Below, piece after piece: positions 6,833 through 15,982 of a stretch of 64,000 nt of DNA. A program made the translations under genes and the position numbers. Within the stretch, counting starts at the first letter, position 1. Each line of letters begins with the position of its first letter. Location: assembly GCA_964512145.1 (NCBI GenBank), contig CAZEIM010000003.1:1-64000 (forward strand), read 5' to 3'. The notes beneath the pieces were generated by a model that had not been told where the DNA came from, did no database searches, and saw only the letters and a list, made by a program, of their open reading frames with translations. Source of the stretch: CAYOHR01 sp964512145 (GTDB taxonomy: Bacteria; Bacteroidota; Bacteroidia; Flavobacteriales_G; JALEGO01).

Positions 6833-7954
6833 ATGAAAATTGCGGTAAACACCCGTTTGTTAATATATAATAAATTAGAAGGCATCGGTTGGTTTACTTA
6901 CGAAACATTAAAAATAATTACTCGCCAACATCCGGAGGTTGAATTTATTTTTTTATTCGACAGGCCTTTTGATAAACGTTTTATCTTTTCTGATAACATT
7001 ACTCCGGTAGTCTTATCGCCACAAGCTCGTCATCCAATTTTATTTTATGCTTGGTTTGAATTTTCTGTATCAAGGGCTTTAAAAAAATATAAACCGGATG
7101 TATTTTTATCTCCCGATGGATATCTTTCATTGAATACTAACACGAAACAACTGGCAGTAATACACGATATTAATTTTTATCACTATCCTCAAGATGTACC
7201 TTTTTTAGTGCGTAAATACTATAATTATTTTTTTCCAAAGTTTGCTCATAAAGCAAGTAGAATTGCCACTGTATCTGAATTTTCAAAAAACGATATCGCC
7301 TTACAATATAATATATCTACTCAGCTTATTGACGTAGTGTATAATGGAGTAAATCCAATATTTTCACCCGTAGATAAAGAAACTAAGGAGCATGTTGTAC
7401 ATACATATACTTTTGGATGTTCATATTTTATATATGTCGGATCCATACATCCCAGAAAAAATATCTCTAGGTTATTATTGGCATTTGATTTATTTAAAAC
7501 CAACACCAATTCAACCGTTAAATTGGTTTTAGTGGGGGAAAAATATTATTGGCCTAAAAATATGCAACAGGTCTTTAATTCTTTGAAACACTCAAGTGAT
7601 ATAATTTTTACGGGCAGATTAAATACACTAGAACTTAAAAAGTTATTAGCATCGGCACTTGCTTTAGTGTATGTGCCTTATTTTGAAGGTTTTGGGATTC
7701 CACTTTTAGAAGCCATGCGATGTGAAACACCTGTAATTACAAGCAATGTTACATCCTTACCCGAAGTAGCTAGAGATGCCGCAAAATACGTAAACCCTTT
7801 TTCTATCGATGATATTGCAAATGCAATGATAGAAATGTATAGTAATGAATCTTTGCGTTTAGAATTAATTCATAAAGGTAAAATAAGGCAAGAAGCTTTT
7901 AGTTGGAATAAAACAGCCGAGTTATTATGGCATAGCATACAAAAAACCATGTAA
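6833..7954 (+). CDS. Glycosyltransferase family 4 protein
   Basis: A 373-residue GT-B fold enzyme. The N-terminal Rossmann domain starts MKIAVNTRLL and includes the GIGWFTYETL donor/acceptor loop. The C-terminal nucleotide-sugar domain has YVGSIHPRKNISRLL near residue 203 and the family motif EGFGIPLLEAM near residue 285. It retains the stereochemistry of an NDP-sugar and probably builds a surface polysaccharide or lipopolysaccharide; the sugar and acceptor are not predictable. No signal peptide is present, so it acts on the cytoplasmic face. rnhB follows after 5 bases, so it heads an operon with two nucleic-acid housekeeping genes. Confidence 0.9.
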   Translation: MKIAVNTRLLIYNKLEGIGWFTYETLKIITRQHPEVEFIFLFDRPFDKRFIFSDNITPVVLSPQARHPILFYAWFEFSVSRALKKYKPDVFLSPDGYLSLNTNTKQLAVIHDINFYHYPQDVPFLVRKYYNYFFPKFAHKASRIATVSEFSKNDIALQYNISTQLIDVVYNGVNPIFSPVDKETKEHVVHTYTFGCSYFIYVGSIHPRKNISRLLLAFDLFKTNTNSTVKLVLVGEKYYWPKNMQQVFNSLKHSSDIIFTGRLNTLELKKLLASALALVYVPYFEGFGIPLLEAMRCETPVITSNVTSLPEVARDAAKYVNPFSIDDIANAMIEMYSNESLRLELIHKGKIRQEAFSWNKTAELLWHSIQKTM

Positions 7955-7959
7955 TTAAT

Positions 7960-8559
7960 ATGTTAAAAAGTTTTTACGATACAACTAAAATAGAAGCCGG
8001 ATGTGATGAAGCCGGTAGAGGATGTTTAGCCGGCCCAGTGGTAGCTGCAGCCGTTATTTTTCCAAAAAAATATAAAAACAATATGCTCAACGATTCAAAG
8101 AAGTTAAGCAAAAAACAACGAGAAAATATATTAGCGGTTATTAAACAAGATGCAATAAGTTGGTCAATTGCCAGTGTTGAGCACGATGAAATAGATAAAA
8201 TTAATATTTTACATGCGTCCTTTTTAGCTATGAGTAAAGCGGTTCAATCTCTTTCATTACAACCCGAATTATTACTTATTGATGGAAACAGATTTTCTTC
8301 TTCACTCAATATACCCTATACTTGTATTGTTAAGGGTGATTCAACGTATTTATCTATTGCTGCGGCTTCTGTTTTAGCTAAAACATATCGAGATGAACTT
8401 ATGCAAAACCTACATCAAAAATTCCCGTACTATTCTTGGAATAAAAACATGGGCTATCCTACCTTAGAACACAGAAAGGCGATTGAGCAATATGGCATCA
8501 GTCCATTTCATCGTAAAACATTTCAATTACTAAAAAAACAACTAGAATTCAACTTTTAA
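7960..8559 (+). CDS. rnhB: Ribonuclease HII
   Basis: A 199-residue enzyme of typical length. The metal-binding DEAGRG motif is near residue 17, the second acidic site is in LLIDGNRF, and SVLAKTYRDE contributes the last carboxylate. RNase HII cuts RNA in RNA-DNA hybrids and removes single misincorporated ribonucleotides in the cytoplasm. The start at 7960 is 5 bases after the glycosyltransferase stop, and tdk begins one base after its own stop, so the three genes are cotranscribed. Confidence 0.96.
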   Translation: MLKSFYDTTKIEAGCDEAGRGCLAGPVVAAAVIFPKKYKNNMLNDSKKLSKKQRENILAVIKQDAISWSIASVEHDEIDKINILHASFLAMSKAVQSLSLQPELLLIDGNRFSSSLNIPYTCIVKGDSTYLSIAAASVLAKTYRDELMQNLHQKFPYYSWNKNMGYPTLEHRKAIEQYGISPFHRKTFQLLKKQLEFNF

Positions 8560-8560
8560 T

Positions 8561-9130
8561 ATGGAAAAAATTAAAAAAGGGAAGATTGAAGTTATTTGCG
8601 GATCTATGTTTTCAGGGAAAACAGAAGAGCTAATTAGAAGATTAAGAAGAGGGGTAATTGCCAAACAAAAAGTAGTCATTTTTAAACCATCGGTAGATAA
8701 TAGATACGATGAGCAAAAGGTGGTTTCTCATGATCAAAACTCGGTGTCATCTATTCCGGTGAAATCATCAAACGAAATTCTTCAAAAAGTGTTAGATGCA
8801 GATATTGTTGGATTAGACGAGGCTCAATTTTTTGATATAGAAATTGTTGAGGTTTCAAAAAAATTAGCATGTATGGGTAAACGCGTAATTGTGGCAGGTT
8901 TAGATATGGATTTTTTAGGCAACCCTTTTGGGCCCATGCCTTATTTATTAGCTATTGCTGACAGCATAAAAAAAGTACATGCTATATGTGTTTCGTGTGG
9001 AGATTTAGCATTGTTTTCTAATAGAATACATCCCACCCAAGATATAATATTGTTGGGTGAAAAAAACACATATGAGCCTTTGTGTAGAACCTGTTACCAT
9101 AAAGCTGTAAATAAAACAATGAAAGATTAA
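8561..9130 (+). CDS. tdk: Thymidine kinase
   Basis: A 189-residue type II thymidine kinase. The P-loop GSMFSGKTEEL is near residue 15, the catalytic/Mg site GLDEAQFF is near 87, and a structural zinc site is formed by CVSCGD and CRTCYH in the lasso domain. It phosphorylates thymidine (salvage) using ATP. It is the last gene of the GT4-rnhB-tdk operon. Together with the dUTPase at 27174 it serves the dTTP pool. Confidence 0.96.
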   Translation: MEKIKKGKIEVICGSMFSGKTEELIRRLRRGVIAKQKVVIFKPSVDNRYDEQKVVSHDQNSVSSIPVKSSNEILQKVLDADIVGLDEAQFFDIEIVEVSKKLACMGKRVIVAGLDMDFLGNPFGPMPYLLAIADSIKKVHAICVSCGDLALFSNRIHPTQDIILLGEKNTYEPLCRTCYHKAVNKTMKD

Positions 9131-9250
9131 ATATATTTTGATAATACGTTATAAAAAACAAGGTTATTACTTCTATTCTTAAACGCATTATAACAAACTA
9201 ATATATTCATTTTATGTTTTATTATTTTTATCTTCGAAAAAAAATATAAT

Positions 9251-10171
9251 ATGCATTTAAAAGTATTATTCATCGGAATTTGTATTTTGTTTTTTTCTGC
9301 TTGTATTACATCAGACCAAAGCAATAAACCATCTTCTTTAGAAAATAATGATGTTTCAGAAGAAATGTTACAACCTGCTAACTCGTATAAAATTTCTCCT
9401 ACGAAAGAAAGTATAAATATCATTTTAAGATCTATTCCTTCACCCCTCGATTTTGCCCACGATTTAAAAGGATCTGATTTAGATAAAACTTTTATTTCTA
9501 AGCCTCATAAAGCAGATGATTTTGTGAGTTCAGCGGATATGGCTATTGCTTTGGGTATGTACTCGGTTGATTTAAGTTATATTAATATTTTTAAAGAAAC
9601 TTCCTTATCATCAGAGTATTACTCTACTATCATGGAGTTAGCTCGAAAATTATATGTTGAACAGTTTTTTAATGCAACTACTGTAGAGGAGTTAAAGAAA
9701 AATGAAAAAAATACGGAACGTCTTATTGAAATCGTTAGAAATAGTTATAACAACATTAATGATTACCTAAAAACTCACGAAAAACAAGATCTTAGTTATT
9801 TAATTTTATATGGAAGTTGGGTAGAATCAGTAAATATTACTTTAAAACATTATAATCAAGGATTAAAAAATGTACACGATAAAATTGGGTATCAAAAAAT
9901 TACTATTCAAAAGTTAATCAATGTATTTAACACTTTACCAAATCAACCCAACGTAAATGAAGTAAAAAAAGATTTAGAAAGTCTTTCAATGTTATTTCAA
10001 ACAGTTGATATTGTTTATGAGCCTGTGGTATTAAACGATTCAGGTGAAGTTATTTTAAATACAAATAATGATGCGGTATTACAAGAACCAACCATAAAAA
10101 TGGATGATAACACAATACAACAAATTACTAGTGTTTTTCAGGCATTAAAAAATAAATATCAACATAAATAA
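9251..10171 (+). CDS. Hypothetical lipoprotein, helical
   Basis: A 306-residue protein with a lipoprotein signal peptide: MHLKVLFIGICILFFSAC, with a lipobox Cys at residue 18. The following acidic/serine-rich linker is the kind that directs Bacteroidota lipoproteins to the outer membrane. The mature protein is predicted to be almost wholly alpha-helical (e.g. SEYYSTIMELARKL, TTVEELKKNEKNTERLIE). I do not recognise a family. The next gene starts 7 bases after its stop, so the two exported proteins are likely cotranscribed. A near-match -7 box (TATCTTCG) lies about 15 bases upstream. Confidence 0.75.
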   Translation: MHLKVLFIGICILFFSACITSDQSNKPSSLENNDVSEEMLQPANSYKISPTKESINIILRSIPSPLDFAHDLKGSDLDKTFISKPHKADDFVSSADMAIALGMYSVDLSYINIFKETSLSSEYYSTIMELARKLYVEQFFNATTVEELKKNEKNTERLIEIVRNSYNNINDYLKTHEKQDLSYLILYGSWVESVNITLKHYNQGLKNVHDKIGYQKITIQKLINVFNTLPNQPNVNEVKKDLESLSMLFQTVDIVYEPVVLNDSGEVILNTNNDAVLQEPTIKMDDNTIQQITSVFQALKNKYQHK

Positions 10172-10178
10172 TCCACGT

Positions 10179-10736
10179 ATGATAAGAATATTTTTTATAA
10201 ATATATTAATAAGCACCTTTACTACATTTGCTTTTTCTCAAGCACAAAAACCCTTATCCGAAGAAAAAATTCAACAAGCTAAGGAAGTGGGTATAGCCAA
10301 TTATTGGGAGGGGAATTTTTCGGTAAGTATTCAAAAACTGTCTTTATATATTAAATATAAAACAGAAGACGATGAGGCTTATTTTTATAGAGGCTTGTGT
10401 CGGGCTAGTTTAAGTAGTTATTCTACCGCCTTAAAAGATTTTGAAAAGGCTATGGAAATAAATGATAAAAATCCCGATTATATTTTTAAAAAAGGAGAAG
10501 CATTATATTACTTAAAAAAATGGGAAGATGCTGAGTTGGCTTTTGGGTTAGCTTTAGAAAAGGCTAAGGAAAATAACGAAACAGATAATATTGGAGTTAT
10601 TCATTATCACCGAGCTGTTGCTAATCTTGAATTAGGCAATAGAGATGCCGCTTGTTCAGATTTAGCCAGTGCAGCTAAGCTTAAAATTTTAGAAGCCAAA
10701 GAATTAAGCAGAAAATACTGTAAAGACCAAAAATAG
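10179..10736 (+). CDS. Exported tetratricopeptide-repeat protein
   Basis: A 185-residue protein with a signal peptide (MIRIFFINILISTFTTFAFSQAQ) and about three TPR units (EAYFYRGLCRASLSSYSTALKDF..., PDYIFKKGEALYYLKKWEDA..., GVIHYHRAVANLELGNRDAA). The Cys in GNRDAACSDLASAAKL is a common ending of Bacteroidota TPR modules. It is periplasmic and presumably a protein-protein interaction scaffold, probably with the helical lipoprotein encoded just upstream. The 195 bases after it hold only the candidate FNR-like site and leader of the cbb3 operon. Confidence 0.85.
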   Translation: MIRIFFINILISTFTTFAFSQAQKPLSEEKIQQAKEVGIANYWEGNFSVSIQKLSLYIKYKTEDDEAYFYRGLCRASLSSYSTALKDFEKAMEINDKNPDYIFKKGEALYYLKKWEDAELAFGLALEKAKENNETDNIGVIHYHRAVANLELGNRDAACSDLASAAKLKILEAKELSRKYCKDQK

Positions 10737-10882
10737 ATTTTTTGATTAGCCTTTATTTTTTTGTTACGATTTTATCATTTATTTAAACTAATACATGCAT
10801 TCCTTATTACAACAAGCTGTAATGATAATTTTACTAAGAATATTTCCAAAGCGAATACACTGATATTTATCATCTATTACTA

Positions 10883-10896
10883 TTGACTTCTCTCAT
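10883..10896. promoter_or_regulatory. FNR-like half-matching palindrome upstream of the cbb3 operon
   Basis: TTGACTTCTCTCAT differs at one base from TTGA-N6-TCAA, the spacing of FNR/Crp-type operators, and lies 36 bases before the ccoS start. An exact version precedes ccoI at 34640. It is a weak site alone; the pairing with ccoI supports it. Confidence 0.35.
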
Positions 10897-10931
10897 TCAT
10901 TAACAGTATTTAACTTATTTCCTTTGCTCAA

Positions 10932-11105
10932 ATGGAGATAATATATTTATTAATATTCGTAAGCTTTTTGGTAGCTGTATTTTTTCTTTTTGCTTTTATA
11001 TGGGCAATTAAAAACAGACAGTACGAAGATGATCAGTCACCAGCTGTTCGAATACTAATAGATAGAAATTCCACAACTTCATCCAGTCATTCAACATTAA
11101 AATAA
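10932..11105 (+). CDS. ccoS: cbb3-type oxidase assembly protein CcoS
   Basis: A 57-residue protein too short for many gene callers. One N-terminal membrane helix (IIYLLIFVSFLVAVFFLFAFIWAI) is followed by NRQYEDDQSPAVRIL, close to the conserved Q(Y/F)DDxxSPAxRIL ending of CcoS. CcoS is needed to insert heme b and copper into the cbb3 catalytic subunit. It is five bases upstream of ccoNO and opens the operon. Normally ccoI sits directly before ccoS; here ccoI is about 24 kb away. Confidence 0.9.
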   Translation: MEIIYLLIFVSFLVAVFFLFAFIWAIKNRQYEDDQSPAVRILIDRNSTTSSSHSTLK

Positions 11106-11110
11106 ATATT

Positions 11111-13237
11111 ATGCAACTTGAAAAATTTGAATATGATAATTCTATAGTACGGAACTTTTTAGTAGCTACAGTTATTTGGGGTTTAGTTGGGATGTTATTA
11201 GGAATAATTGTTGCTTTACAATTGGTTTTTCCGGGATTAAATTTAGCCGAGTTTTTAACGTTTGGTCGTGTGCGGCCGGTACATACGAATGCTATTATTT
11301 TTGCCTTTGTAGGGAATGGCATTTTTGCCGGAGTATATTATTCCTTACAAAGGCTACTTAAAGCAAGAATGTGGAGTGATGCTTTAAGTAAGGTAAATTT
11401 TTGGGGTTGGCAGTTAATTATTGTGTCGGCTGCCTTAACGTTATTAACCGGACATACTACTGGAAAAGAATATGCAGAGTTAGAGTGGCCTATAGATATA
11501 GCTATAGCCTTGGTATGGGTAGCATTTGGTGTAAATATGTTTATGACAATTTTAAACCGTAGAGAGCGACACTTATACGTAGCTATATGGTTTTACATTG
11601 CAACCTTTGTAACAGTAGCCATGTTACACATTGTTAATTCTATTGAGTTACCCATAAGTTTCTTAAAAAGTTATTCGTGGTATGCAGGTGTTCAAGATGC
11701 TTTAGTTCAATGGTGGTATGGACATAATGCGGTAGCATTCTTTTTAACCACTCCGTATTTAGGTTTAATGTATTATTTTGTTCCTAAGGCTGCTAACAGA
11801 CCGGTTTATTCTTATAAGTTATCTATTATACATTTTTGGGCGTTAATATTTATATACATTTGGGCAGGTCCTCACCATTTATTGTATTCTGCTCTTCCTG
11901 ATTGGGCTCAAACCTTAGGAGTTGTTTTCTCTGTAATGCTTATTGCTCCATCCTGGGGGGGCATGCTAAATGGTTTACTTACGTTGCGTGGCGCTTGGGA
12001 TAAAGTTCGTGACGATGTGGTGTTGAAATTTATGGTGGTAGCTTTAACGGCTTATGGTATGGCTACCTTTGAGGGTCCATTAATGTCTTTAAAAAATGTA
12101 AACGCTATTGCACACTTTAGCGACTGGGTGGTAGGCCACGTACACATTGGTGGTTTAGGTTGGAATGGGTTTTTTACTTTCGGCATGTTGTATTGGTTGG
12201 TACCTAAATTATTTAATACCAAAATATACTCTATGAAATTAGCTAATTGGCATTTTTGGATAGGGACTATAGGTATTTTAGTATATGCTACACCCATGTA
12301 TTTTGCTGGGTTTACTCAATCGTTAATGTGGAAAGAGTTTACGGCAGAAGGGGTTTTAAAATATCCTAATTTTTTAGAGACCGTTCTTCAAATTAAGTGG
12401 GCATATATGGCAAGAGCTTTAGGAGGAGTTTTATATTTAGTTGGAGCTATAATTATGGCGGTAAATTTAGTAAAAACAGCTAAGGCAGGTGTTTTTCAAC
12501 CTACAGAGTCGGCAGAAGCATATGCTTTAGAGAAAGATGTTACAGTTTCTAATCATGGATATTGGCACAGAACCATTGAAAGAAGGCCGGTGCAAATGTT
12601 AGTACTGTCATTGGTTGTAGTGGCAATTGGGGGTATAATAGAATTTATGCCTACTTTTTTAATTAAGTCAAATATTCCTACCATTACATCCGTTAAGCCT
12701 TACACTCCATTAGAGTTACAAGGCAGGGATATTTATATACGAGAAGGATGTTACACGTGTCATTCGCAAATGATTAGGCCATTCCGTTCCGAAACAGCAC
12801 GATACGGAGAATATTCTAAAGCAGGTGAATATGTATATGATCACCCGTTTCAGTGGGGGTCTAAAAGAAATGGGCCTGATTTACACAGGGAAGGAGGCGT
12901 TCGTCCCGATTCATGGCATTATTTCCATATGTACGATCCAACTACTACATCGCCAAACTCTATTATGCCTGCCTATCCTTGGATGTTGGAAAATGAGTTG
13001 GATACATCAACAACTCTAGCAAAAATTAAAGCCATGCAAACATTAGGTGTTCCATATCCTGAAGGGTACGAATTTGAAGCCAATAAAGATTTGATAAAAC
13101 AAGCAAATGAAATTGTAGGGAGGTTAAAAGAAGAAAAAAATATAGACGCAAAACCTACCAAAGAAATTGTTGCTATTATAGCGTATTTACAGCGATTGGG
13201 TACTGATATTAAAAAAGTTGAACCTGCTTCAAATTAA
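11111..13237 (+). CDS. ccoN: cbb3-type cytochrome c oxidase, fused subunits I and II (CcoNO)
   Basis: A 708-residue fusion typical of Bacteroidota. Residues 1-~460 are CcoN with many membrane helices: His58 (HTNAIIFAF, low-spin heme ligand region), His205 (WWYGHNAV), His255/His256 (GPHHLLY) for CuB, Tyr249 as the likely cross-linked tyrosine, and the heme histidines in VGHVH (343/345). After one more helix (~497-516), residues ~535-708 are CcoO with one c-type heme motif, Cys547-Tyr-Thr-Cys550-His551, and a distal Met in SIMPAYPW. It reduces O2 to water with proton pumping at low oxygen tension. Confidence 0.96.
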   Translation: MQLEKFEYDNSIVRNFLVATVIWGLVGMLLGIIVALQLVFPGLNLAEFLTFGRVRPVHTNAIIFAFVGNGIFAGVYYSLQRLLKARMWSDALSKVNFWGWQLIIVSAALTLLTGHTTGKEYAELEWPIDIAIALVWVAFGVNMFMTILNRRERHLYVAIWFYIATFVTVAMLHIVNSIELPISFLKSYSWYAGVQDALVQWWYGHNAVAFFLTTPYLGLMYYFVPKAANRPVYSYKLSIIHFWALIFIYIWAGPHHLLYSALPDWAQTLGVVFSVMLIAPSWGGMLNGLLTLRGAWDKVRDDVVLKFMVVALTAYGMATFEGPLMSLKNVNAIAHFSDWVVGHVHIGGLGWNGFFTFGMLYWLVPKLFNTKIYSMKLANWHFWIGTIGILVYATPMYFAGFTQSLMWKEFTAEGVLKYPNFLETVLQIKWAYMARALGGVLYLVGAIIMAVNLVKTAKAGVFQPTESAEAYALEKDVTVSNHGYWHRTIERRPVQMLVLSLVVVAIGGIIEFMPTFLIKSNIPTITSVKPYTPLELQGRDIYIREGCYTCHSQMIRPFRSETARYGEYSKAGEYVYDHPFQWGSKRNGPDLHREGGVRPDSWHYFHMYDPTTTSPNSIMPAYPWMLENELDTSTTLAKIKAMQTLGVPYPEGYEFEANKDLIKQANEIVGRLKEEKNIDAKPTKEIVAIIAYLQRLGTDIKKVEPASN

Positions 13238-13240
13238 TTT

Positions 13241-13414
13241 ATGTTAAAGTTTATCAAACATCATTTAGATACTATTGGGGGCATTGAAATTTTCCCTCTT
13301 ATATCTTTCGTTATTTTCTTTTTGTTTTTTGTTATCATGTTTATTTGGGTTATTAAAGCAGATAAACAAAGAATTACTGAAATTAAAAATATACCAATAA
13401 ACGATTCATTATGA
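13241..13414 (+). CDS. ccoQ: cbb3 oxidase small subunit CcoQ
   Basis: A 57-residue single-pass membrane protein (MLKFIKHHLDTIGGIEIFPL, then a helix rich in Phe/Ile/Val ending FIWVIKAD). It lies 3 bases after ccoNO and overlaps the ccoP start by four bases (ATGA at 13411-13414). Position and topology identify it as CcoQ/FixQ, which stabilises the oxidase complex; sequence alone would be a weak basis at this length. Confidence 0.82.
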   Translation: MLKFIKHHLDTIGGIEIFPLISFVIFFLFFVIMFIWVIKADKQRITEIKNIPINDSL

Positions 13415-14568
13415 AATTATTTAAAAAAGCATATTTATTGTTTGCGTTGGCTTTTATACTGCCTATTGTTTCTATAGCGCAACAGAACTCTGATCAATCG
13501 GTAGCAGAATCGGTATTCGGAGAACACAAAACTCCTTTGTTTTTAGTGCTGAGTATCATGTTGTTTGTGTGGTTGGTAGTGATTAGTTTTTTAGGAAATG
13601 CCATAAAAAATTTAAGTTCTCAAAAAACAATATGGAAGGATTTTTTTTCAGGTAAATATCAGTCGATAATACTCGTGTTAGTTGGTGTTTTTTCTACAAA
13701 TACTAGCTTCGCTGCATCAACCGGAACATCTTCATTTGATGACTTTTTAAATGTATCTGATGAACTTATTTGGATATTAATTACTCTAAACGTTTTATTG
13801 GCTTTTTCTGCTTGGTGGTTAACCGTAGTTTTAAATAAATTAATAAAAACGTTAAAAAATGAAAAAGTTGCTGAAACACAAGATATTTTAGAAGTTTGGA
13901 CAGAAAAGCTTACGCTGGCCAAACCCATCGAAAAGGAAGAAGAAATTCTTATGAATCATGAATACGATGGTATTCGAGAGTTAGATAATGTATTACCGCC
14001 TTGGTGGTTATATATGTTTTATGCTACTATTGTGTTTGCTGTTCTTTATATTCCATATTATCATTTTGGATTTGGAGGAAAATCTCAAGCTCAAGAGTAT
14101 ATAGATGAGGTGCAGGAAGCCAATATTCAGGTTGAAAATTATTTAAAAAAACTATCCAACTTAGTAGATGAAAATAATGCTACTATGTTGCTTGATGTAG
14201 CTTCTTTAGAAAAAGGCAAAAAAATATACATTGAATTTTGTGCAGCTTGTCATGGACAATTAGGAGAGGGTGGCATAGGTCCAAATATGACTGATGTTTA
14301 CTGGTTACATGGAGGCGATATTAAAAATGTTTTTAAAACAGTAAAATATGGAGTGCCCGCTAAAGGTATGCAACCATGGAAGGATCAATTAACACCTTCA
14401 CAAATACACGAAGTGAGCAGTTATATTTTAAGTTTGCAGGGAACGAATCCGCCTAATGCAAAAGCACCTCAAGGAGAAATGTTTGTAAAAACCGATTCTA
14501 CTAATACATTTAGCACAGATACTCTTCTTACTCAAAATCCTGATTCAATCAGCATTGTAAATCCTTAA
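13411..14568 (+). CDS. ccoP: cbb3-type cytochrome c oxidase subunit III (CcoP), mono-heme
   Basis: A 385-residue protein. It has an N-terminal helix or signal (to ~25), membrane helices near 43-62, 85-102 and 118-142, a conserved NHEYDGIRELDN..LPPWW segment followed by another helix (~198-217), and then one cytochrome c domain with Cys277-Ala-Ala-Cys280-His281. Proteobacterial CcoP has two hemes; Bacteroidota forms carry one, as here. It takes electrons from soluble or membrane cytochrome c to CcoO. The extra N-terminal helices are also typical of this phylum. Translation is coupled to ccoQ. Confidence 0.94.
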   Translation: MKLFKKAYLLFALAFILPIVSIAQQNSDQSVAESVFGEHKTPLFLVLSIMLFVWLVVISFLGNAIKNLSSQKTIWKDFFSGKYQSIILVLVGVFSTNTSFAASTGTSSFDDFLNVSDELIWILITLNVLLAFSAWWLTVVLNKLIKTLKNEKVAETQDILEVWTEKLTLAKPIEKEEEILMNHEYDGIRELDNVLPPWWLYMFYATIVFAVLYIPYYHFGFGGKSQAQEYIDEVQEANIQVENYLKKLSNLVDENNATMLLDVASLEKGKKIYIEFCAACHGQLGEGGIGPNMTDVYWLHGGDIKNVFKTVKYGVPAKGMQPWKDQLTPSQIHEVSSYILSLQGTNPPNAKAPQGEMFVKTDSTNTFSTDTLLTQNPDSISIVNP

Positions 14569-14569
14569 T

Positions 14570-15982
14570 ATGTCAGAAGATGTCTCAAAATATATTCAGG
14601 ATGACTCGTTTCGAGATAGTATTTCTACGGTAAATAAAGAGGGTAAAAGAGTTTGGATTTTTCCTAAAAAACCATTTGGTAAATTTTACAATTTTCGTAC
14701 GTGGTTAAGTTATTTTTTATTATTGTTTTTATTCAGCGGACCATTTATAAAAATAAATGGAGAGCCGTTGTTAATGCTCAATATTTTAGAAAGAAAATTT
14801 GTGATACTTGGTCAAATTTTTTGGCCACAAGATTTTCATTTATTTGCCTTGAGTTTTATAATTGGGGTAGTTTTTATTGTAGTTTTTACCATAGCATTTG
14901 GACGTTTATTTTGCGGATGGGTTTGCCCTCAAACCATATTTATGGAGATGCTTTTTCGTAAAATTGAGTACTGGATTGACGGAGATTACAACGAACAAAA
15001 AAGATTAGATAATTCCCCCTGGACTGCAGAAAAATGGAAAAAAAGACTAGCCAAGTGGAGTATATTTTATGCGATTTCATTTTTAATATCTAATGTATTT
15101 TTAGCGTATATTATTGGGAGCGATGCTTTGTTAGAAATTATTACTGATCCACCCAGTAAACACATCAGCGGTTTAGTAGCCATTGTTGCTTTTTCAGGAG
15201 TTTTCTTTTTTGTTTTTCATTGGTTGCGTGAACAAGTTTGTACTACCGTTTGTCCGTATGGACGATTACAAGGTGTATTATTAGATAAAAACTCTATAGT
15301 AGTAGCATATGATTACTTGCGGGGTGAAAAACGCGGAAAACTTTTAAAACAAGAAGACAGAAAAACTATCGGAAAAGGGGATTGTATCGATTGTAAACTT
15401 TGTGTGCATGTATGTCCCACAGGAATTGACATTAGAAACGGGACTCAATTGGAGTGTACTAACTGTACGGCTTGTATTGATGCTTGTGATCATATTATGG
15501 AAAAGGTTGGATTTGAAAAGGGTTTAATACGTTATGCCAGTGAAAATGAAATTGCCAATAAGCAAAAATTTGCATTTACTTTTCGTATTGTGGCATCAAG
15601 TATTGTGTTAGGTATTTTGTTGGTTTTGTTTAGTGTGTTGTTATTTACTAGAACTACTATAGAGACAACTGTATTGCGAACACCGGGTATGCTTTATCAA
15701 GAGCATGAAGATGGTAAAATTTCTAATTTATATAATTTTAAATTAGTGAATAAAAGTAATGAAGATATGGATATTGAGTTAAAATTAATGGATGATCAAG
15801 GAAGTATAAAATTAGTAGGTAAAAATATCCATTTACCTAAACAAGGTTTATCGGAAGGGGGTTTTTTTATTTATTATCCTTCAGAGCGTGTACGTAGTAT
15901 GAAAAATAAAATTAAAATTGGAGTGTATGCCAACGGAAAATTATTAGAAACTATAAATACTACCTTTGTAGGAAAAATATGA
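14570..15982 (+). CDS. ccoG: Cytochrome c oxidase accessory protein CcoG (FixG/RdxA)
   Basis: A 470-residue membrane ferredoxin-like protein. It has membrane helices near 43-63, 98-118, 159-180 and 198-215, a CTTVCPYGRLQ cluster motif, then two 4Fe-4S motifs (CIDCKLCVHVCPTG and CTNCTACIDACD). Another helix (~340-362) precedes a C-terminal immunoglobulin-like domain in the periplasm. CcoG is a cupric reductase that helps supply Cu(I) to the cbb3 catalytic site. It starts one base after ccoP and overlaps ccoH by four bases. Confidence 0.94.
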   Translation: MSEDVSKYIQDDSFRDSISTVNKEGKRVWIFPKKPFGKFYNFRTWLSYFLLLFLFSGPFIKINGEPLLMLNILERKFVILGQIFWPQDFHLFALSFIIGVVFIVVFTIAFGRLFCGWVCPQTIFMEMLFRKIEYWIDGDYNEQKRLDNSPWTAEKWKKRLAKWSIFYAISFLISNVFLAYIIGSDALLEIITDPPSKHISGLVAIVAFSGVFFFVFHWLREQVCTTVCPYGRLQGVLLDKNSIVVAYDYLRGEKRGKLLKQEDRKTIGKGDCIDCKLCVHVCPTGIDIRNGTQLECTNCTACIDACDHIMEKVGFEKGLIRYASENEIANKQKFAFTFRIVASSIVLGILLVLFSVLLFTRTTIETTVLRTPGMLYQEHEDGKISNLYNFKLVNKSNEDMDIELKLMDDQGSIKLVGKNIHLPKQGLSEGGFFIYYPSERVRSMKNKIKIGVYANGKLLETINTTFVGKI

